From Linyphia triangularis (Eukaryota > Arthropoda > Arachnida > Araneae > Linyphiidae), in assembly GCA_963978545.1 (NCBI GenBank), contig OZ021724.1, forward strand, positions 96,889,792-96,953,791: 64,000 bases of DNA. Direction: 5' to 3'. Shown here piece by piece: positions 32,550 through 45,109 of the stretch. The notes under the pieces are model-generated. The model had not been told where the DNA came from and did not search any database. It saw nothing but the letters and a program-made list of their open reading frames with translations. The stretch's first letter is position 1. Every line of letters begins with the position of its first letter. The position numbers and the translations under genes are program-made.

Positions 32550-33264
32550 TGTTGCGTGGAAGGGTTCGAAAGATTTGAAGCCAAAGCAGATCAAAACTTG
32601 CAGAAATTTATTCCAATATCACTCTTCACAGATTCCTTTACAACTCCAGAACTTCTCGTTCTAGTAGACTCAATACAGCTCTTTACACAACAATAGAGCA
32701 CAAACAGCAGTTAAACACTTTATACACAACTGCTAAAATCACCGCAAAAAAATGCAATACAGTTCGCTTTTGGAACTACTCTGAATGCTCACTGAGACTC
32801 AGTAATTCCAGTCAACTAATGGACTCAGCTAACAACTAACTCCCTCACCCGCTCTCCTGAGCTTTTATAGGGGAGGTGAACATTCTTGAAATTTCTAGAG
32901 GTAGATATTTGGAGAACTTTCCAGATCGTAGTCGAAAAGTCCTATACATGTACATGGGGACCGAAAATGTCGCCAAATGGTCGCCAAGTTTGGCGACAAA
33001 ACGTAGTCGCCAAAATCGTCGCCAACTTGGCTCTATCTCGCCAATTTGGCGATATTGCCATTACCATATGTTAAATGCCCTGCTCCTTAAAACTCGCTTC
33101 CTAGAGTTACCTCTGTAAAACTCGTTATCAAGCATCAAGACCCATATTGCAGGGAAGCCAAGCTCACGACGAACTATTGCACTGCCTTATGCAAAATGTA
33201 CATAAATTTTCCTATTTACAAAATTAACTACGAAATATTTACAAATATACAAAAATTCGTAACA
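32550..33264 (-). mobile_element. Solo LTR, family L, copy L3
   Basis: On the plus strand it reads TGTTGCGTGGAAGGG ... AAAATTCGTAACA, flanked by ATAT (32546-32549 and 33265-33268). On the minus strand, GAAATTTCAAGAATGTTC (32878-32895), four perfect GAA/TTC units, precedes CTATAAAA (32863-32870). Spacer bases differ at most positions from L1 while the GAA/TTC cores are kept. No internal retroelement sequence is attached. Confidence 0.9.
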
Positions 33265-33269
33265 ATATC

Positions 33270-33548
33270 GAGGGAGGAGCAAGGCCATGTATTTACACCA
33301 GTGACTTTTAAATATTAACATAAAGTTGTGAAAGGAGTTAAAAAAAAAGTATAATCAGATTTTAATTACTAATCTAAACAAAAAAAACTAATGTATAGCA
33401 TTCATTATGTCTACTTCATTAGGACATACAATTCAAATTTTTGAAAATCAAGTTTTGAACAAAAACTTCGTCCGTTTTGCATCCACTTGTAAACGCTGAA
33501 GGTGTCCATGCACTGTTGGAGATCGGATGCCAAAAAGTATCCCTAATT
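33270..33548. other. No gene seen
   Basis: Short AT-rich spacer between LTR L3 and the hAT element at 33557, with no structure identified. Confidence 0.3.
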
Positions 33549-33634
33549 TTGATTGACAGGGCCGGCCTAAGAGCAAAATGCTGTGTGTACAAAAATGAGT
33601 TTTGACGCCCCTTACTTTGAAAAGGGGTATAGAA

Positions 33635-34327
33635 TACAGGTCGGAGATATATCGATACGACGATATTTTTTTTTTAAATATCGATACCAAAAATATCGAT
33701 GCAAGTCCCCGATATATCGATATTTTCAAACATTTTTAATTTTTTGACGATCATTTTATAGTTCCATGTGTTTTTTCGATTTTCTTTATTCCCTTTTCAA
33801 AAACTTCCAAACTAAAGTTTGGACTTGGCTGAGAGACAGTTAAAATGGCACTCTAACCAAAAAAAAAACCAAAAAAAACCGTAATGTAATGGAAAGATAA
33901 GATCATTTATTAGTAGACATTAACACAGCGTCTTTTCAGTTGCCAACGTGTGCCTGGAATTTGCATCTAATTTTAAATATTAAAAATATCTCTATCAGCA
34001 AAATGTGCGGTAAATTACTTTTCAAAATTTCTTCTTTAAAAATAAATGTGAATTTATACATTGACATCCAAATGTATTTTATTTATTCTGATTGATAATA
34101 TAATTTATTTACTAAAATAATTTTTATAATTTATTTACTAAAATAATTTTTATAATTTATTTATTAAAACAGTTTTGGCATGAATTCATGATAAGTAGAA
34201 ATTTACCCCCAAAAACTTCGTTTCTGGCAAAATTGAAAATCAAATAAAGAAAAATCATGTACCGATATTTTATCGATACTTTTTTCTATGCAACGATATT
34301 TATTTTGATCGATATTTCTGACCTCTA
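33635..34327 (+). mobile_element. TATCGATA-rich hAT-like MITE, copy II
   Basis: Ends TACAGGTCGGAGATATATCG and GATATTTCTGACCTCTA; 8-bp flanks GTATAGAA and GTACAGAA differ at one base. The interior matches copy IV, including 'TTGGACTTGGCTGAGAGACA' and three units of an AATTTATTTACTAAAATAAT-type minisatellite. Confidence 0.85.
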
Positions 34328-34676
34328 GTACAGAAACCCCTCGAAAAATGATGTGGGTGCTCTATGACAGAAATTTGCTGGAATTTAATACCTGAAGTTG
34401 ACATTTTAAAGAGATTAAAAATCAAAAACTGAAACTAATAAGTATTAAAACAAAGTATTTAGTACCTTTTAATAATTTTTATTTTTTAAAATAACTTCTA
34501 TTACTAATTCTTTTAACTGACTTTTTCAAACTTCAACAGGCGTGCTGTACTGTTACTTGTGTAAAGAGCAAACTCCTAAATTCTTTTACTCAGTTTATAG
34601 TTTTGTCAGGTAGAAAATAATCGACATATTTTTTAAACTACAACCTTTATTCGATTTAATATGCATGAAAAAATAT

Positions 34677-35544
34677 TAGAGGTCGAAAATATCGATCAAA
34701 ATAAATATCGATACTATATTGCTGCTTAGAAAAAAATATCGATAAAATATCGATATATCGATACGTGATTTTTTTGTTATTTGGTTTTCAATTTTGCCAG
34801 AAACGAAGTTTTTCGGTGCAAATTTCTAATTTTCATGAATTCATGCCAAAATTGTTTTAGTAAATAAATTATAAAAATTGTTTTAATAAATAAATTATTA
34901 AAATTGTTTTAATAAATAAATTATTAAAATTGTTTTAAAAAATAAATTATAAAAATTGTTTTAATAAATAAATTATAAAAATTGTTTTAATAAATAAATT
35001 ATAAAAATTGTTTTAATAAATAAATTATTAAAATTGTTTTAATAAATAAATTATTGAAATTGTTTTAATAAATAAATTATACTATCAATCAGAATAAATA
35101 AAATATATATGAATGTCAATGTATAAATTCGCATTTATTTTTAAAGAAGAAATTTTTGAAAAGTAGTTTACCGCAATTTTACTGATAGAGATGTTTTTAA
35201 TATTTAAAATTAGATGCAAATTCCAGGCACACGTTGGCAGCAGAAATGGTGCTATGTTAATGACTACTAATAAATGATCTTATCTTTCCATTACATTATG
35301 TTTTCTTTTTGGTTAGGGTGCCATTTTAACTGTCTCTCAGCCAAGTCCAAACTTTAATTTTGAAGTTTTTTAAAAGGGAATAAAGAAAATCGAAAAAATA
35401 CATGAAACTACAAAACGATCATTAAAAAACTAAAAATGTTTGAAATTATCGATATATCGGTGACTTGCACCGATATTTTTAGTATCGATATGTTAAAAAA
35501 ATATTAATAAAAATATCGTCGTATCGATATATCACCGACCTCTA
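34677..35544 (-). mobile_element. TATCGATA-rich hAT-like MITE, copy III
   Basis: Inverted relative to copies II and IV. Ends TAGAGGTCGAAAATATCGAT and 'ATATATCACCGACCTCTA'. Flanks AAAAATAT and AGAAATAT match at 7 of 8 bases. It is the longest copy (868 bp) because its minisatellite has about eight to nine units. Confidence 0.85.
34855..35078. repeat. ~26-bp minisatellite inside MITE copy III
   Basis: Eight to nine units of AATAAATAAATTATAAAAAT followed by TGTTTT, alternating ATAAAAA and ATTAAAA variants. The same array has about three units in copy II and about six in copy IV. Confidence 0.9.
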
Positions 35545-35900
35545 AGAAATATTAATCTAAGAAAATTACAGAAAATTTATTAAAATAATCTGTATCACAC
35601 ACTTTGCACTGGACCTTCCTAGCTTTAGCTGCCGAAAATGCTTTTATTAGTGCATTATAAACTAACGTAGATGAACATCATTTTTAATGGACAAAATTGC
35701 AAGGTTGTTGTTTATTTCTTTCGAAAGAGTAGACATTATTTAGGTTAGGCTAATTTGCATTCAAAATTACATAAAAATGTAAATTTTTATCATATTATTA
35801 TTATTGTTTTTTTTATTTAAAAAAAAAATATTTTTCCCATTTCGGCGCCTCTCTCGCAGGTGTGCGATTGCACTTGCCTTAGGCCGGCCCTGTTGATTGA

Positions 35901-36755
35901 ATACATTTATATAATACAAAACAATGAAAATCTAATTTTTGTCTTTTCTTCCTCCCATAAGTTGCCGTCTGAACATGCTTTTAAGAATTATCCGCTACCA
36001 GGTTTAAATTTGTATTAAATTCAAGGGCACCATAAACAATAACAATAGCTAGTTCAACAAATTCGAATTAGATCTAACTGTTATATATTATCGGTACATT
36101 ATAAGAATAACTCCTGCACTACCGCTAGTCTACTTGGCTCCTTTTCATGGCCATCTTCTTACTAATTATTCTTCGAGAATGAAGAAAATCAAGATGTTCT
36201 TTAAATGGCCGAGTTCCGAAGACGTCCTTTGAAAATTGATTCCACGTGTTCGATTTTAATCAGTAGTCGTACGTCACACCTGTCCTTTAGAACGTCTTAT
36301 GGAACAAGAAGAACAGAAATGCTTCGAGCTGTAGCCATTTTAGGTTGATTTAAAATTTGAATTAATGAATTAATCTAGAAAGATCGAAAGGGTAATTTGT
36401 TGATGGGTGTTGCAAGTTGTTAAGATTTGAACAGATGCTTCGAGATATTAAAGATCTTAAAAAGTAAAAATGCCATTCCTTCTGCATTTTATTTTTTTAT
36501 TGAGTTACATATCTGCTCTTATAATTGGATCAGGTAGTAGGCAGAAATTTAATATCTGTCATAAGACTTGAAAATACACGAAATTTGTTATCCTTTAAAA
36601 TGAAAATATCAGTTAAGGTCTGAATAGTATGAGATGAAGTTTACAAGAAAGAGCAGTTGAAGAAATATTCACACCACCAATAAAATTTTTATATTATGAC
36701 TATACTAAATATACTAGAATAAATATACTTAGATTATGACTACTAATTATACTGA
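35901..36755. other. No gene seen
   Basis: No exon, repeat end or structure was identified beyond ordinary AT-rich sequence. Confidence 0.3.
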
Positions 36756-36760
36756 ATTCG

Positions 36761-36962
36761 AACATCACTTAGACGGTAGATCTTCACAATGCTCATAGGA
36801 AATTCATTCATTTTGGCAACATGAAGGCATAATTCTCGCCAAACAGTATAGCCTTTTCTTCACTACAGGGTTGCTGGACTTAGCTTCCCAACGTGCTTTC
36901 ACGCCGCCAAAATAGATGAATTTCCTATGAGCACGGTGAAGATCTACCGTCTAAGTGATGTT
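36761..36962. mobile_element. 202-bp MITE with ~57-bp inverted arms
   Basis: The left arm AACATCACTTAGACGGTAGA ... CATTTTGGC faces GCCAAAATAGATGAATTTCC ... GTCTAAGTGATGTT with few mismatches (CACAATGCTC against GAGCACGGTG). The ~90-bp centre is unique. No target duplication is obvious. Confidence 0.8.
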
Positions 36963-36999
36963 AAGTTAAGGTGGAGTTTAGTATACCATGTTACTTTAA

Positions 37000-37213
37000 C
37001 CCTTTGCGCTCGAGCGGCGCCTCTCAAGCACCACATGATTGGATGCCCCAACACGAGAAGACTACTAGGTTTGATGCGGATATTCGATGCAAGGCCAATG
37101 ACTGTGTTTAGTTTCTATGAAGTGAATGCTTAACCTCAAACCGAACCAAAAATGCCTCGAAATGTCTCGAGTTGATGGTCCCTCCGCGCGAAAAAAGGCT
37201 CGAATGCAAAGAG
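37000..37213. mobile_element. piggyBac-like MITE, copy 1
   Basis: TTAA|CCCTTTGCGCTCGAG at the left (TTAA 36996-36999) faces CTCGAATGCAAAGAG|TTAA at the right (TTAA 37214-37217). CCCTTTGC termini with duplicated TTAA are characteristic of piggyBac-derived MITEs. It shares ACTAGGTTTGATGCGGATAT and 'GATGCAAGGCCAATGACTGT' with copy 2 at 42156. Non-coding. Confidence 0.85.
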
Positions 37214-37219
37214 TTAAGA

Positions 37220-37590
37220 CTTAATAAATCGAGAGAGATTTTTTAAATAACAGGGTGTTTTACATTTTCCAAGTGTATAAAACACTTCTTGACTCTTATT
37301 AGAAACAGCATCAGGGTTGTCGATAAATCTGAAACTTGAAAAAAATCAACCAGACATTATACCTCATAATTAAGGTTTTCACAAATTTTTCACACAACGG
37401 AGCCCTTTTTGAAGCAAAAGTTTCTAGCGGTGTCCCAAGAAATTTCTAAAGTTATTTATCTGTAAAATGATATAACTAGCAGGCTTTTGAACATTTTTAC
37501 AAGTACACCCGATGTTAATATGAATATACACTTTAAATTTCTTCCTTATTGATTGACATTTTTCCTTTTGGGTAAGCTGGATCACTTAGA
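37220..37590. other. No gene seen
   Basis: No feature identified. Confidence 0.3.
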
Positions 37591-37600
37591 AGACGAAGTT

Positions 37601-37831
37601 TTAGTATTTATATTTCGTCGAATGGAATGACTCGTCATCGTCAATCCATTGTTGAATTTTCAGGCAATCGTCTTCATGTTTGCAAGAATGTGGTAAACGT
37701 TCCAAATTAAAGAAGACCTGTTTGCCCATTGATACGTTAGGATGGCTTGGTTCATTGGTGAGTATTAATCTTTGGAAATGCTTTGGCCACCAAGATTGAA
37801 AATAAATTACGTTTATTGCAATAGTCACCAT
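37601..37831 (-). pseudogene. Possible pogo/Tigger-type transposase fragment
   Basis: The 76-codon minus-strand frame reads FQSWWPKHF, then LILTNEPSHPN and later a DDCLKIQQWIDDDESF segment. In pogo/Tigger DDE proteins a W-F...HF segment precedes LLLDNAPSHP, and a W-containing acidic stretch lies further on. The resemblance is partial, the first Asp is replaced (TNEPSHP), and the expected spacing is shortened, so this is at best a broken remnant. A chance ORF is the alternative. Confidence 0.3.
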
Positions 37832-37839
37832 CTCAAATA

Positions 37840-38670
37840 TTTTATTTTACGCCAAAGATCTTATCAAATTGGCATATTCTTCAATCCTATAGACTGGGTT
37901 AGGATTTCGTAGCTTCCTTCTAACAAACTTCCCGCATAAAACGGTATCGTGTTCTTCAGCAACATTAGTCCCATAGCAAGCTAGGCTGCTTCTCCAATAT
38001 CTTTCGCCTTTCAAAACGTTTATCTATGCCTTTATTTGCTCGTTGTCATATTGAAAAAGAAAAAAAAAAAATGCTGCGGCAACACTGCAAATATTTATTT
38101 ATATTCAACAGTTCAACAAACGTTGATTCGGATGTGTAAACAAGCGACCGGTGTTGCCAATCCGCTTATACAAATACGCCTTTCTTTCGGACAGTCGTAA
38201 GAGAATTAAGATTCTGTTTAAAAAGTACGTGTGGCTATTTGCAGCACGCGCGAAAGGGTGTGTAAAAACCTTGACAAAAAGTCACCCACAAAAAAATATC
38301 GCGATAATATTTTATCTACATAACTGTATCTTCAGCCTTGGCAAGAGAGGGTCATCTCCCAAGAAACCCGATTTTGTTTTGTTCCAACTAGTATTCCAAA
38401 ATAAGGATACTTATCGGAGAAAACCAGGTTCAATGTCATGCGTTTCAGATAGTCTCCACTTAACAAGAGATGAGGATGTTAACCCCTTTTTCTTATTATA
38501 ACTCTGCGTAGTACTATTTGTTTTGAACCTAATAGGGATGGAGAAATTCAGTAATTGGCTCTTTGCCTAACAAAGCATTGGAATGAATATATTGGGTTAA
38601 ATATTTCCCAAGTTTTTGTCGGGTACTTAGTTTTCACCAACTTTTGAAAAACTCTTTTTAACTTCAAAAT
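37840..38670. other. No gene supported
   Basis: A 116-codon plus-strand ORF (38151-38501) has no recognisable domain or splice context and is not called. Confidence 0.3.
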
Positions 38671-38683
38671 ACGGAATATTATG

Positions 38684-38858
38684 GTTGGTTTGTACTCTCA
38701 ACGACCTATTTTTCTGCACAATGACGTTTGATCAGGACGGGACCTACAGCTTAACATGGATTCCAAACAACAACGAACATCCACGCCTAACCGGGGATTC
38801 GAACCAGACACCTTTGGCATGCAAGGCGAGAGCTCTAACCCACTGCCATCAGGTGGAC
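38684..38858 (-). mobile_element. tRNA-derived SINE, family 2
   Basis: 175 bp, matching 13189-13369 (GGACGGGACCTACAGCTTAA, 'CACCTTTGGCATGCAAGGC', GCCATCAGGTGGAC). Its B box is slightly degraded (GGTTCGAATCC with downstream changes). A perfect 13-bp duplication ACGGAATATTATG flanks it (38671-38683 and 38859-38871). Confidence 0.88.
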
Positions 38859-39149
38859 ACGGAATATTATGAAATCTTTAATAGCATGCAAGTTTTTATG
38901 CATCAATAAACATTCAGCAAAAACATCATTATAAACTGTCAATATACTGCGAATTGAATATTTAAAAAAAAAATACGTCACTTTTGGATTATTCTGTACA
39001 TAAAGCAGGGAGTTCAAATAAATATTCTATAAATGTAGATGACAGACAGATTTGATGAGTTGATTTAACAAAGCGCAAATTTTATTTTGAAATAAATTCA
39101 ATGAATTCAATTGTTATATTCAAATATTCCATACTTGGCAGTAGTTTTT

Positions 39150-39865
<716 letters not shown>

Positions 39866-39869
39866 AAAA

Positions 39870-41095
39870 AGCAATGTTTTACTAAAACTTTAACCGCCTT
39901 ACACCCCTCTGAACCTGCAAATAATCCCGTCGGCGCTGTACATCAAAATGTGTACTTATAGCCCGGCAAATAATGCCGCGATAAGATTAGTAGAGTTACG
40001 AATTTCCCAAACGATAACTTCCATCAAATTTCCCCAAACGATAACTTCTTTCAAATTTGACGCAACGTTTTAGAGTTTACACTGTTGGGCAACGCTGATA
40101 AATAATTCCACCGGGCACACTTCCGACTTCGATCCCCCGCTATACTTTCACAAATCCGAATTACAACACATTCTCTCCACCTTGAAAAACAACTCACAAA
40201 TGCACGTAAAATGCGAATGAGGTAAGCTTTTTGCCGAACGTCATATTCTTCCTAATCTGACACGTGTCGAAAATCTGATCTGAAAGATTAAATGAGTTGT
40301 CAAGGCGAAACTGAAGTGATTTGCTCAAAAGATATTTTCTTTTAGCGAAATTGAGATGAAAGGGATCGGTAGCCTACACGGGCCCACCAACAGCGGTGGG
40401 CAAAGGTAGTATCATTTCACCCCCGCTACAAATATCTGTAAAAATTGTTTTTCCATCATAAAATACTGCATAAAAAGGACATTTTACCTATTTCCCATTT
40501 GAGGGACACATTTAATATCCTCTATAGACCGGGCGTCCATTTAAATGAACACACCTTTGAATTTTTTGCACAGTTAATTTTTTTTAGGTCAATTATTTTT
40601 TTTTATATGATTTCCAAAACAATAAAAAAAAATTTAAAAAAAATCTCCTTGCAAGCTCAGGTCTCTAAAGGATACAGTTTTTTATTTATTTATTTATTTA
40701 TTTAATGTTTAAAAAAATTAATTAAAATAAGTTGAATAGATCATTTGACCACGAATCACATTAATGAAAGTTAATTTGCAATAAGTTGGACTTCATTTTT
40801 TCTCAGTTCATTTCAATTGAGCATTTTTTATTTTAAAAGCATGGGGGTATAGTGAAATTAATTAAATTAATTTTTAGAAGGAGGTGGACGACTTCAAAAT
40901 TTGCTAAGCATTCGGTGGAGTGGAGCAGTGGCTGAAGACAGGCACCATTAGACCTGTTCCTGGACCAGTACCATCCACTACTGGTCCTCCAAAGAGATAA
41001 CAAGTGGAATCTTACTTTCGAAGATGGCAGTGATATCAGTATATGGTGCACATGATCCCTCATCAGAATTTAAGATGCTTCAGTTAGGAGAGGAT
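39870..41095. other. No gene supported
   Basis: Includes a (TTTA)n tract at 40682-40704. At 40870-41080 a GC-richer patch (GGAGTGGAGCAGTGGCTGAAG, 'CCTGTTCCTGGACCAGTACC') could be an eroded coding or transposon remnant, but every frame is broken and no family was recognised. Confidence 0.3.
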
Positions 41096-41105
41096 CTTTT
41101 GATAT

Positions 41106-41890
41106 TGTTGCGTGGTCGGGTTCGAAAGATTTGAAGCCAAAGCAGATCAAAACTTACAGATATTTATTCCAATATCACTCTTCACAGATTCCTTTACAAC
41201 TCAAGAACTTCTCGTTCTAGTAGACTCAATACAGCTCTTTTCACAACAATAGAGCACAAAACAGCAGTTAAAAACTTGACAACACAGCTGTTAAAATCAC
41301 CGCAAAAGACAAGTTCGCTTTCGGAACTCTCTGAATGCTCACTAAGACTCAGTATCTCAATACAGTAATTCCAGTCAACTCACTGACTCAACTTAGTCAA
41401 CTAACTGACTAACCTAACTCATTGACTCAACTAACCAACTAACCTCCTTGGCCGGTTTTATATAGGAGTCAAACCTTCGTGAATCTTCCAGAGATAGACA
41501 TTTTGAGAACTTTCCAGATCGTAGTCGAAAAGTCCTATACATGTACATGGGAGAGAAAATGTCGCCAAATGGTCGCCAAGTTTGGCGACATTTGGCGATT
41601 TCTCTCCAAATTTGGTGAAAAAAATTAGTCTCCAAAACCGTCGCCAACTTGGCTCTATCTCGCCAATTTGGCGAGATTTCCATTACCATAATGTTAAATG
41701 CCCTGCTCCTTGTAAAACTCGCTTCCCAGCGTTACCTCTGTAAAACTTGTTATCAAGCATTAAGACATACATTGCGGGGAAGCAAACTAAAGACGAACTA
41801 TTGCACTGCCTTATGCGAGATGAATATAAATTTTCCTATTTACAAAATTAACACTACGAAATATTTACAAATATACAAATATTCGTAACA
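41106..41890 (-). mobile_element. Solo LTR, family L, copy L4
   Basis: TGTTGCGTGGTCGGG ... ATATTCGTAACA, flanked by ATAT (41102-41105 and 41891-41894). On the minus strand GAAGATTCACGAA (41476-41488) precedes CTATATAAA (41457-41465). At 785 bp it is longer than the others because the tandem tract with ACTGACTCA/CAACTAAC units (41335-41450) is expanded. Confidence 0.9.
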
Positions 41891-41899
41891 ATATTCTGT

Positions 41900-42150
41900 T
41901 CAAAAGATAAATTGTTTTACCTTTTAGCACTACACATACCTCTCTCAGACATTCCTTTCGCGGTATACAGTTATAATATCAGTTAACAGTGGCGGCTCGG
42001 CTCGTGCACTACAGACAGTGCAGCCGGGCTGCATCTAAATTTATTAGTTCAAAACTAAAATTAAACATTTTACAATTTTCTAAAATGAAGATCCAATTTC
42101 TACGGCAAGTGTAAAAGAATCCTATAAACAGCAAACTTCTTGCCTCAATA
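41900..42150. other. Short spacer with a GC-rich hairpin-prone patch
   Basis: AGTGGCGGCTCGGCTCGTGC and CAGACAGTGCAGCCGGGCTG near 41990-42035 look like the terminus of an unidentified transposon; no partner end was found. Confidence 0.3.
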
Positions 42151-42155
42151 CTTAA

Positions 42156-42371
42156 CCCTTTGCATTCCAGAGGTGACTCTTACTCACCACGTAATTTGAT
42201 GCCGCAACGCAAAGGGACCACTAGGTTTCATGCGGAAATTCGATGCAAGGCCAGTGACTGTGTTTAGTTTCTTTGAAGCGGATTTGTAACCGTGACCCAA
42301 CCAAAAATGGCGGGAAACGTCTCGAGTTGCTGGTCACTCCACTCGAAAAAGGCCTGCTGGAGTGCAAAGGG
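42156..42371. mobile_element. piggyBac-like MITE, copy 2
   Basis: TTAA|CCCTTTGCATTCCAG faces TGGAGTGCAAAGGG|TAAA. The right TTAA is mutated to TAAA. Interior matches copy 1 (CCACTAGGTTTCATGCGG, 'GTGACTGTGTTTAGTTTCTT', AACGTCTCGAGTTG). Confidence 0.8.
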
Positions 42372-42379
42372 TAAATTCA

Positions 42380-43295
42380 CGAGTGGAAAAAAAAACACAA
42401 AAAAAAAAACAAAACAAAAAAAAAACGTTTCCAAGTAAGGTGGTTTTCCTCCGAACGGCAGCTATGTGTTCCTGCAACTCGTTTCGGTTGCGCGGTTGCC
42501 CTGTGTTGCCATGGTAACCAATAGAATCCAATAGAGCCTTCCCTCCACGTAATGTGTAGCGTGGCAGCCAGATCAGCGATTTTCCGACTTCGGCTGCCCT
42601 TGAGAATTTCTGCCTTAAAATTATCTCTAAATGGAATTTTTGCAAGATAATGGTTCCATCTGAAGGCTAGAGAGTTATTTTAGTAGTTTGAAGAGTACTA
42701 TTTTTTTCTGAAAATAAATTTGAATATTTGACATTCATTATCTAAAAAATCGTGTTTTTACCATTTGAACCTTCATTTAAACAGTGATAATTGAAGTTGG
42801 ATATAATCTTTTTGAAAAATGATTTGAGAATTAAAATCTGCATTAACTATTAAATGTTTTGAAACTCAATCATATTGATTGGAAATGAATTTTGCTAGAT
42901 TTTTAAACACAAAAGTTTTTAGAAAAATCGCGAATTTTTTCTACTTTTATTGTTAAAATTTCTAATAAAAAAAAACCTATATATTCTAGAAACTAAATGG
43001 ATGTTCATAACATTAAGAATGATATTCAACCATAATTTCTTTTTTTGGCCCTATAAAACTCGAGTAATCACTGTTCAAAAATATGCTAACCAAAACGAGT
43101 TAAATGTTAATTTGTTAATTAATTTTTGAAAAACAAAGTATTTTTTTTTTCATCACTAATTTTGTACTTTTAAGTGCAAGATGTTATGCGTCTTCAACTT
43201 ATTTCTGCGACACCGGACAATAACAAACTCTGCAGCAGAAAGGAAGACACATTGTTCAACTACACATATTCGAAGTCACTTTCTACAGTCTCAGA
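42380..43295. other. No gene supported
   Basis: A GC-rich patch at 42450-42600 (CGGCAGCTATGTGTTCCTGC) is unassigned. The rest is AT-rich; 43090-43304 belongs to the same degenerate family as 21942-23150 and resumes after the MITE at 44075. Confidence 0.3.
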
Positions 43296-43304
43296 CAACC
43301 AGAC

Positions 43305-44066
43305 TAGAGGTCGGCTATATATCGATACGACGATATTTTAATCGATATTTTTCTTAGCATATCGATACTAAAAATATCGCTGCAAGTCACCGATATATCG
43401 ATAATTTCAAACATTTTTAGTTTTTTAATGATCGTTTTGTAGTTTCATGTATTTTTTCGATTTTCTTGATTCCCTTTTCAAAAACTTCAAAATTAAAGTT
43501 TGGACTTGGCTGAGAGACAGTTAAAATGGCACCCTATCCAAAAAGAAAACATAATGTAATGGAAAGATAAGATCATTTATTAGTAGTCATTAACATAGCA
43601 CCATTTCTGTTGCCAACGTGTGTCTGGAATTTGCATCTAATTTTAAATATTAAAAAATATGCGGTAAACTACTTTTCAAAATTTCTTCTTTAAAAATAAA
43701 TGTGAATTTATACATTGACATCCAAATGTATTTTATTTATTCTGATTGATAATATAATTTATTTATTAAAACAATTTTTATAATTTATTTATTAAAACAA
43801 TTTTTATAATTTATTTATTAAAACAATTTTTATAATTTATTTATCAAAACAATTTTTATAATTTATTTATTAAAACAATTTTTATAATTTATTTATTAAA
43901 ACAATTTTGGATGAATTCATGAAAAATAGAAATGGCAAAATTGAAAATCAAATAACAAAAAAATCACGTATCGATATATCGATATTTTATCGATATTTTT
44001 TTCTAAGCAACGATATAGTATCGATATTTAATCGGCATTTCCGATCGATATTTCCGATCTCTAAAC
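43305..44066 (+). mobile_element. TATCGATA-rich hAT-like MITE, copy IV
   Basis: It starts TAGAGGTCGGCTATATATCG and ends 'ATATTTCCGATCTCTA' plus about three bases. The flanks share ACAACCAGAC (43295-43304 and 44065-44074), so the duplication is clear but the right boundary is ambiguous by two to three bases. It holds about six minisatellite units (AATTTATTTATTAAAACAAT). Confidence 0.85.
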
Positions 44067-44109
44067 AACCAGACCCATAGACTCTTTGTTTTATTATTAC
44101 TGATTAATT

Positions 44110-45015
44110 CGCACGTTTTCTCCTTAATATCGAGATGGTTAAAAAACACTCAAAATCTACCACTAAACAATATAATGCTTAATAGGTCAAAACGTCGAAT
44201 GAATTCAGAATGCAGAGGTTTACCACGTGACCTTAAATAATTACGAAATGCCGTATTAAGCAATAAGGAATAACGAAATAAGCCTAGTTGCTCATATAAA
44301 AGGGTATCCGCCCACACAAAAATCCATTCTCTGAAATGGGCATTCCCGTGGAAAGGCTACCATTTTCTGGGATATCTGTTGAACTTATTCAGACGATTTC
44401 ATTATACTACGCCCACCCACTTGACGAATTGTGGTTACGTCATCATAAGGGGTTCGTCATAACTCTCGTCATCAGTGTGGTCTAAAGGGGTGGGAGCGTG
44501 GGAGGGAAGGGACCAAGTCCCGAGTGCGTTATTAGACATTCTTTTTTTTGGGGGGGGGGGAGGATATAAATCGCTAAAGAGTAAGATAAATATATCTATA
44601 TATTATAAAAAAGTAAGTTCTGTGTCACTTGTATCTCAATTTCTGGTGTAAGGAGAACTGTGAAATTTTAAAAATACGTAGTTTTTGCATTAGCTTAGTT
44701 CCAAAAGAAAAAGAAAAAAAATTTGAATTTTTAATAATTTTTTTTAATTACATTTTAAAATTTGGCCGTAATGGTAACCCAATGGGAAAAAGGTTTCCCC
44801 CAACTCTTCTATCTGAAAAAATACTTAAAATATTTACTTTTTTCCCATTGAAAAAAATATGGTTATAATCTTTGAAATCTTCTCTTACGGATGGTATTAA
44901 AAATGTCGTTGGATGATAAAAATTTAATATAATACATCTTGTTTTATTGAACACTAATTTCGCTTCTTTGCGTTTCGGAAAACACTTTTGACCTCGAAAA
45001 AAGGGTGTGGGTGCA
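44110..45015. other. No gene supported
   Basis: Contains a G run (44548-44560) and an AT-rich part. A 100-codon minus-strand ORF (44748-45050) has no recognisable domain. Confidence 0.3.
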
Positions 45016-45022
45016 ACGGGAA

Positions 45023-45100
45023 TGACGTCACTTCCGACAACAGAATGCATAAAATCCGTGTGATATTCATTCTAATTGTGCAGTTTGATTCAGAAGGTAA
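45023..45100 (+). promoter_or_regulatory. Candidate CRE-containing promoter and short first exon
   Basis: TGACGTCA (45023-45030) next to an ETS-like ACTTCCG is followed by CATAAAATC (45049), a TATA-like box. About 32 bases on is TGCAGTTTGATTCAGAAG (45079-45096), with a possible initiator and then a GTAATT donor. A plus-strand ORF at 45192-45467 follows but has no recognised family and no matching acceptor was verified. Based on motif order only. Confidence 0.25.
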
Positions 45101-45109
45101 TTGAAATTG

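Larger units (their letters stand above)
33557..35892. mobile_element. hAT-like element hosting two nested MITEs
   Basis: The ends CAGGGCCGGCCTAAG and CTTAGGCCGGCCCTG are perfect 15-bp inverted repeats. A perfect 8-bp duplication TTGATTGA flanks them (33549-33556 and 35893-35900). Removing copies II and III of the TATCGATA MITE leaves about 760 bp of non-coding sequence, so it was itself a non-autonomous element. Confidence 0.9.

Noticed and set aside
34855..35078. CRISPR-like regularly spaced repeats
   Set aside because: Units are head-to-tail with no unique spacers and lie inside a MITE in a eukaryotic genome.
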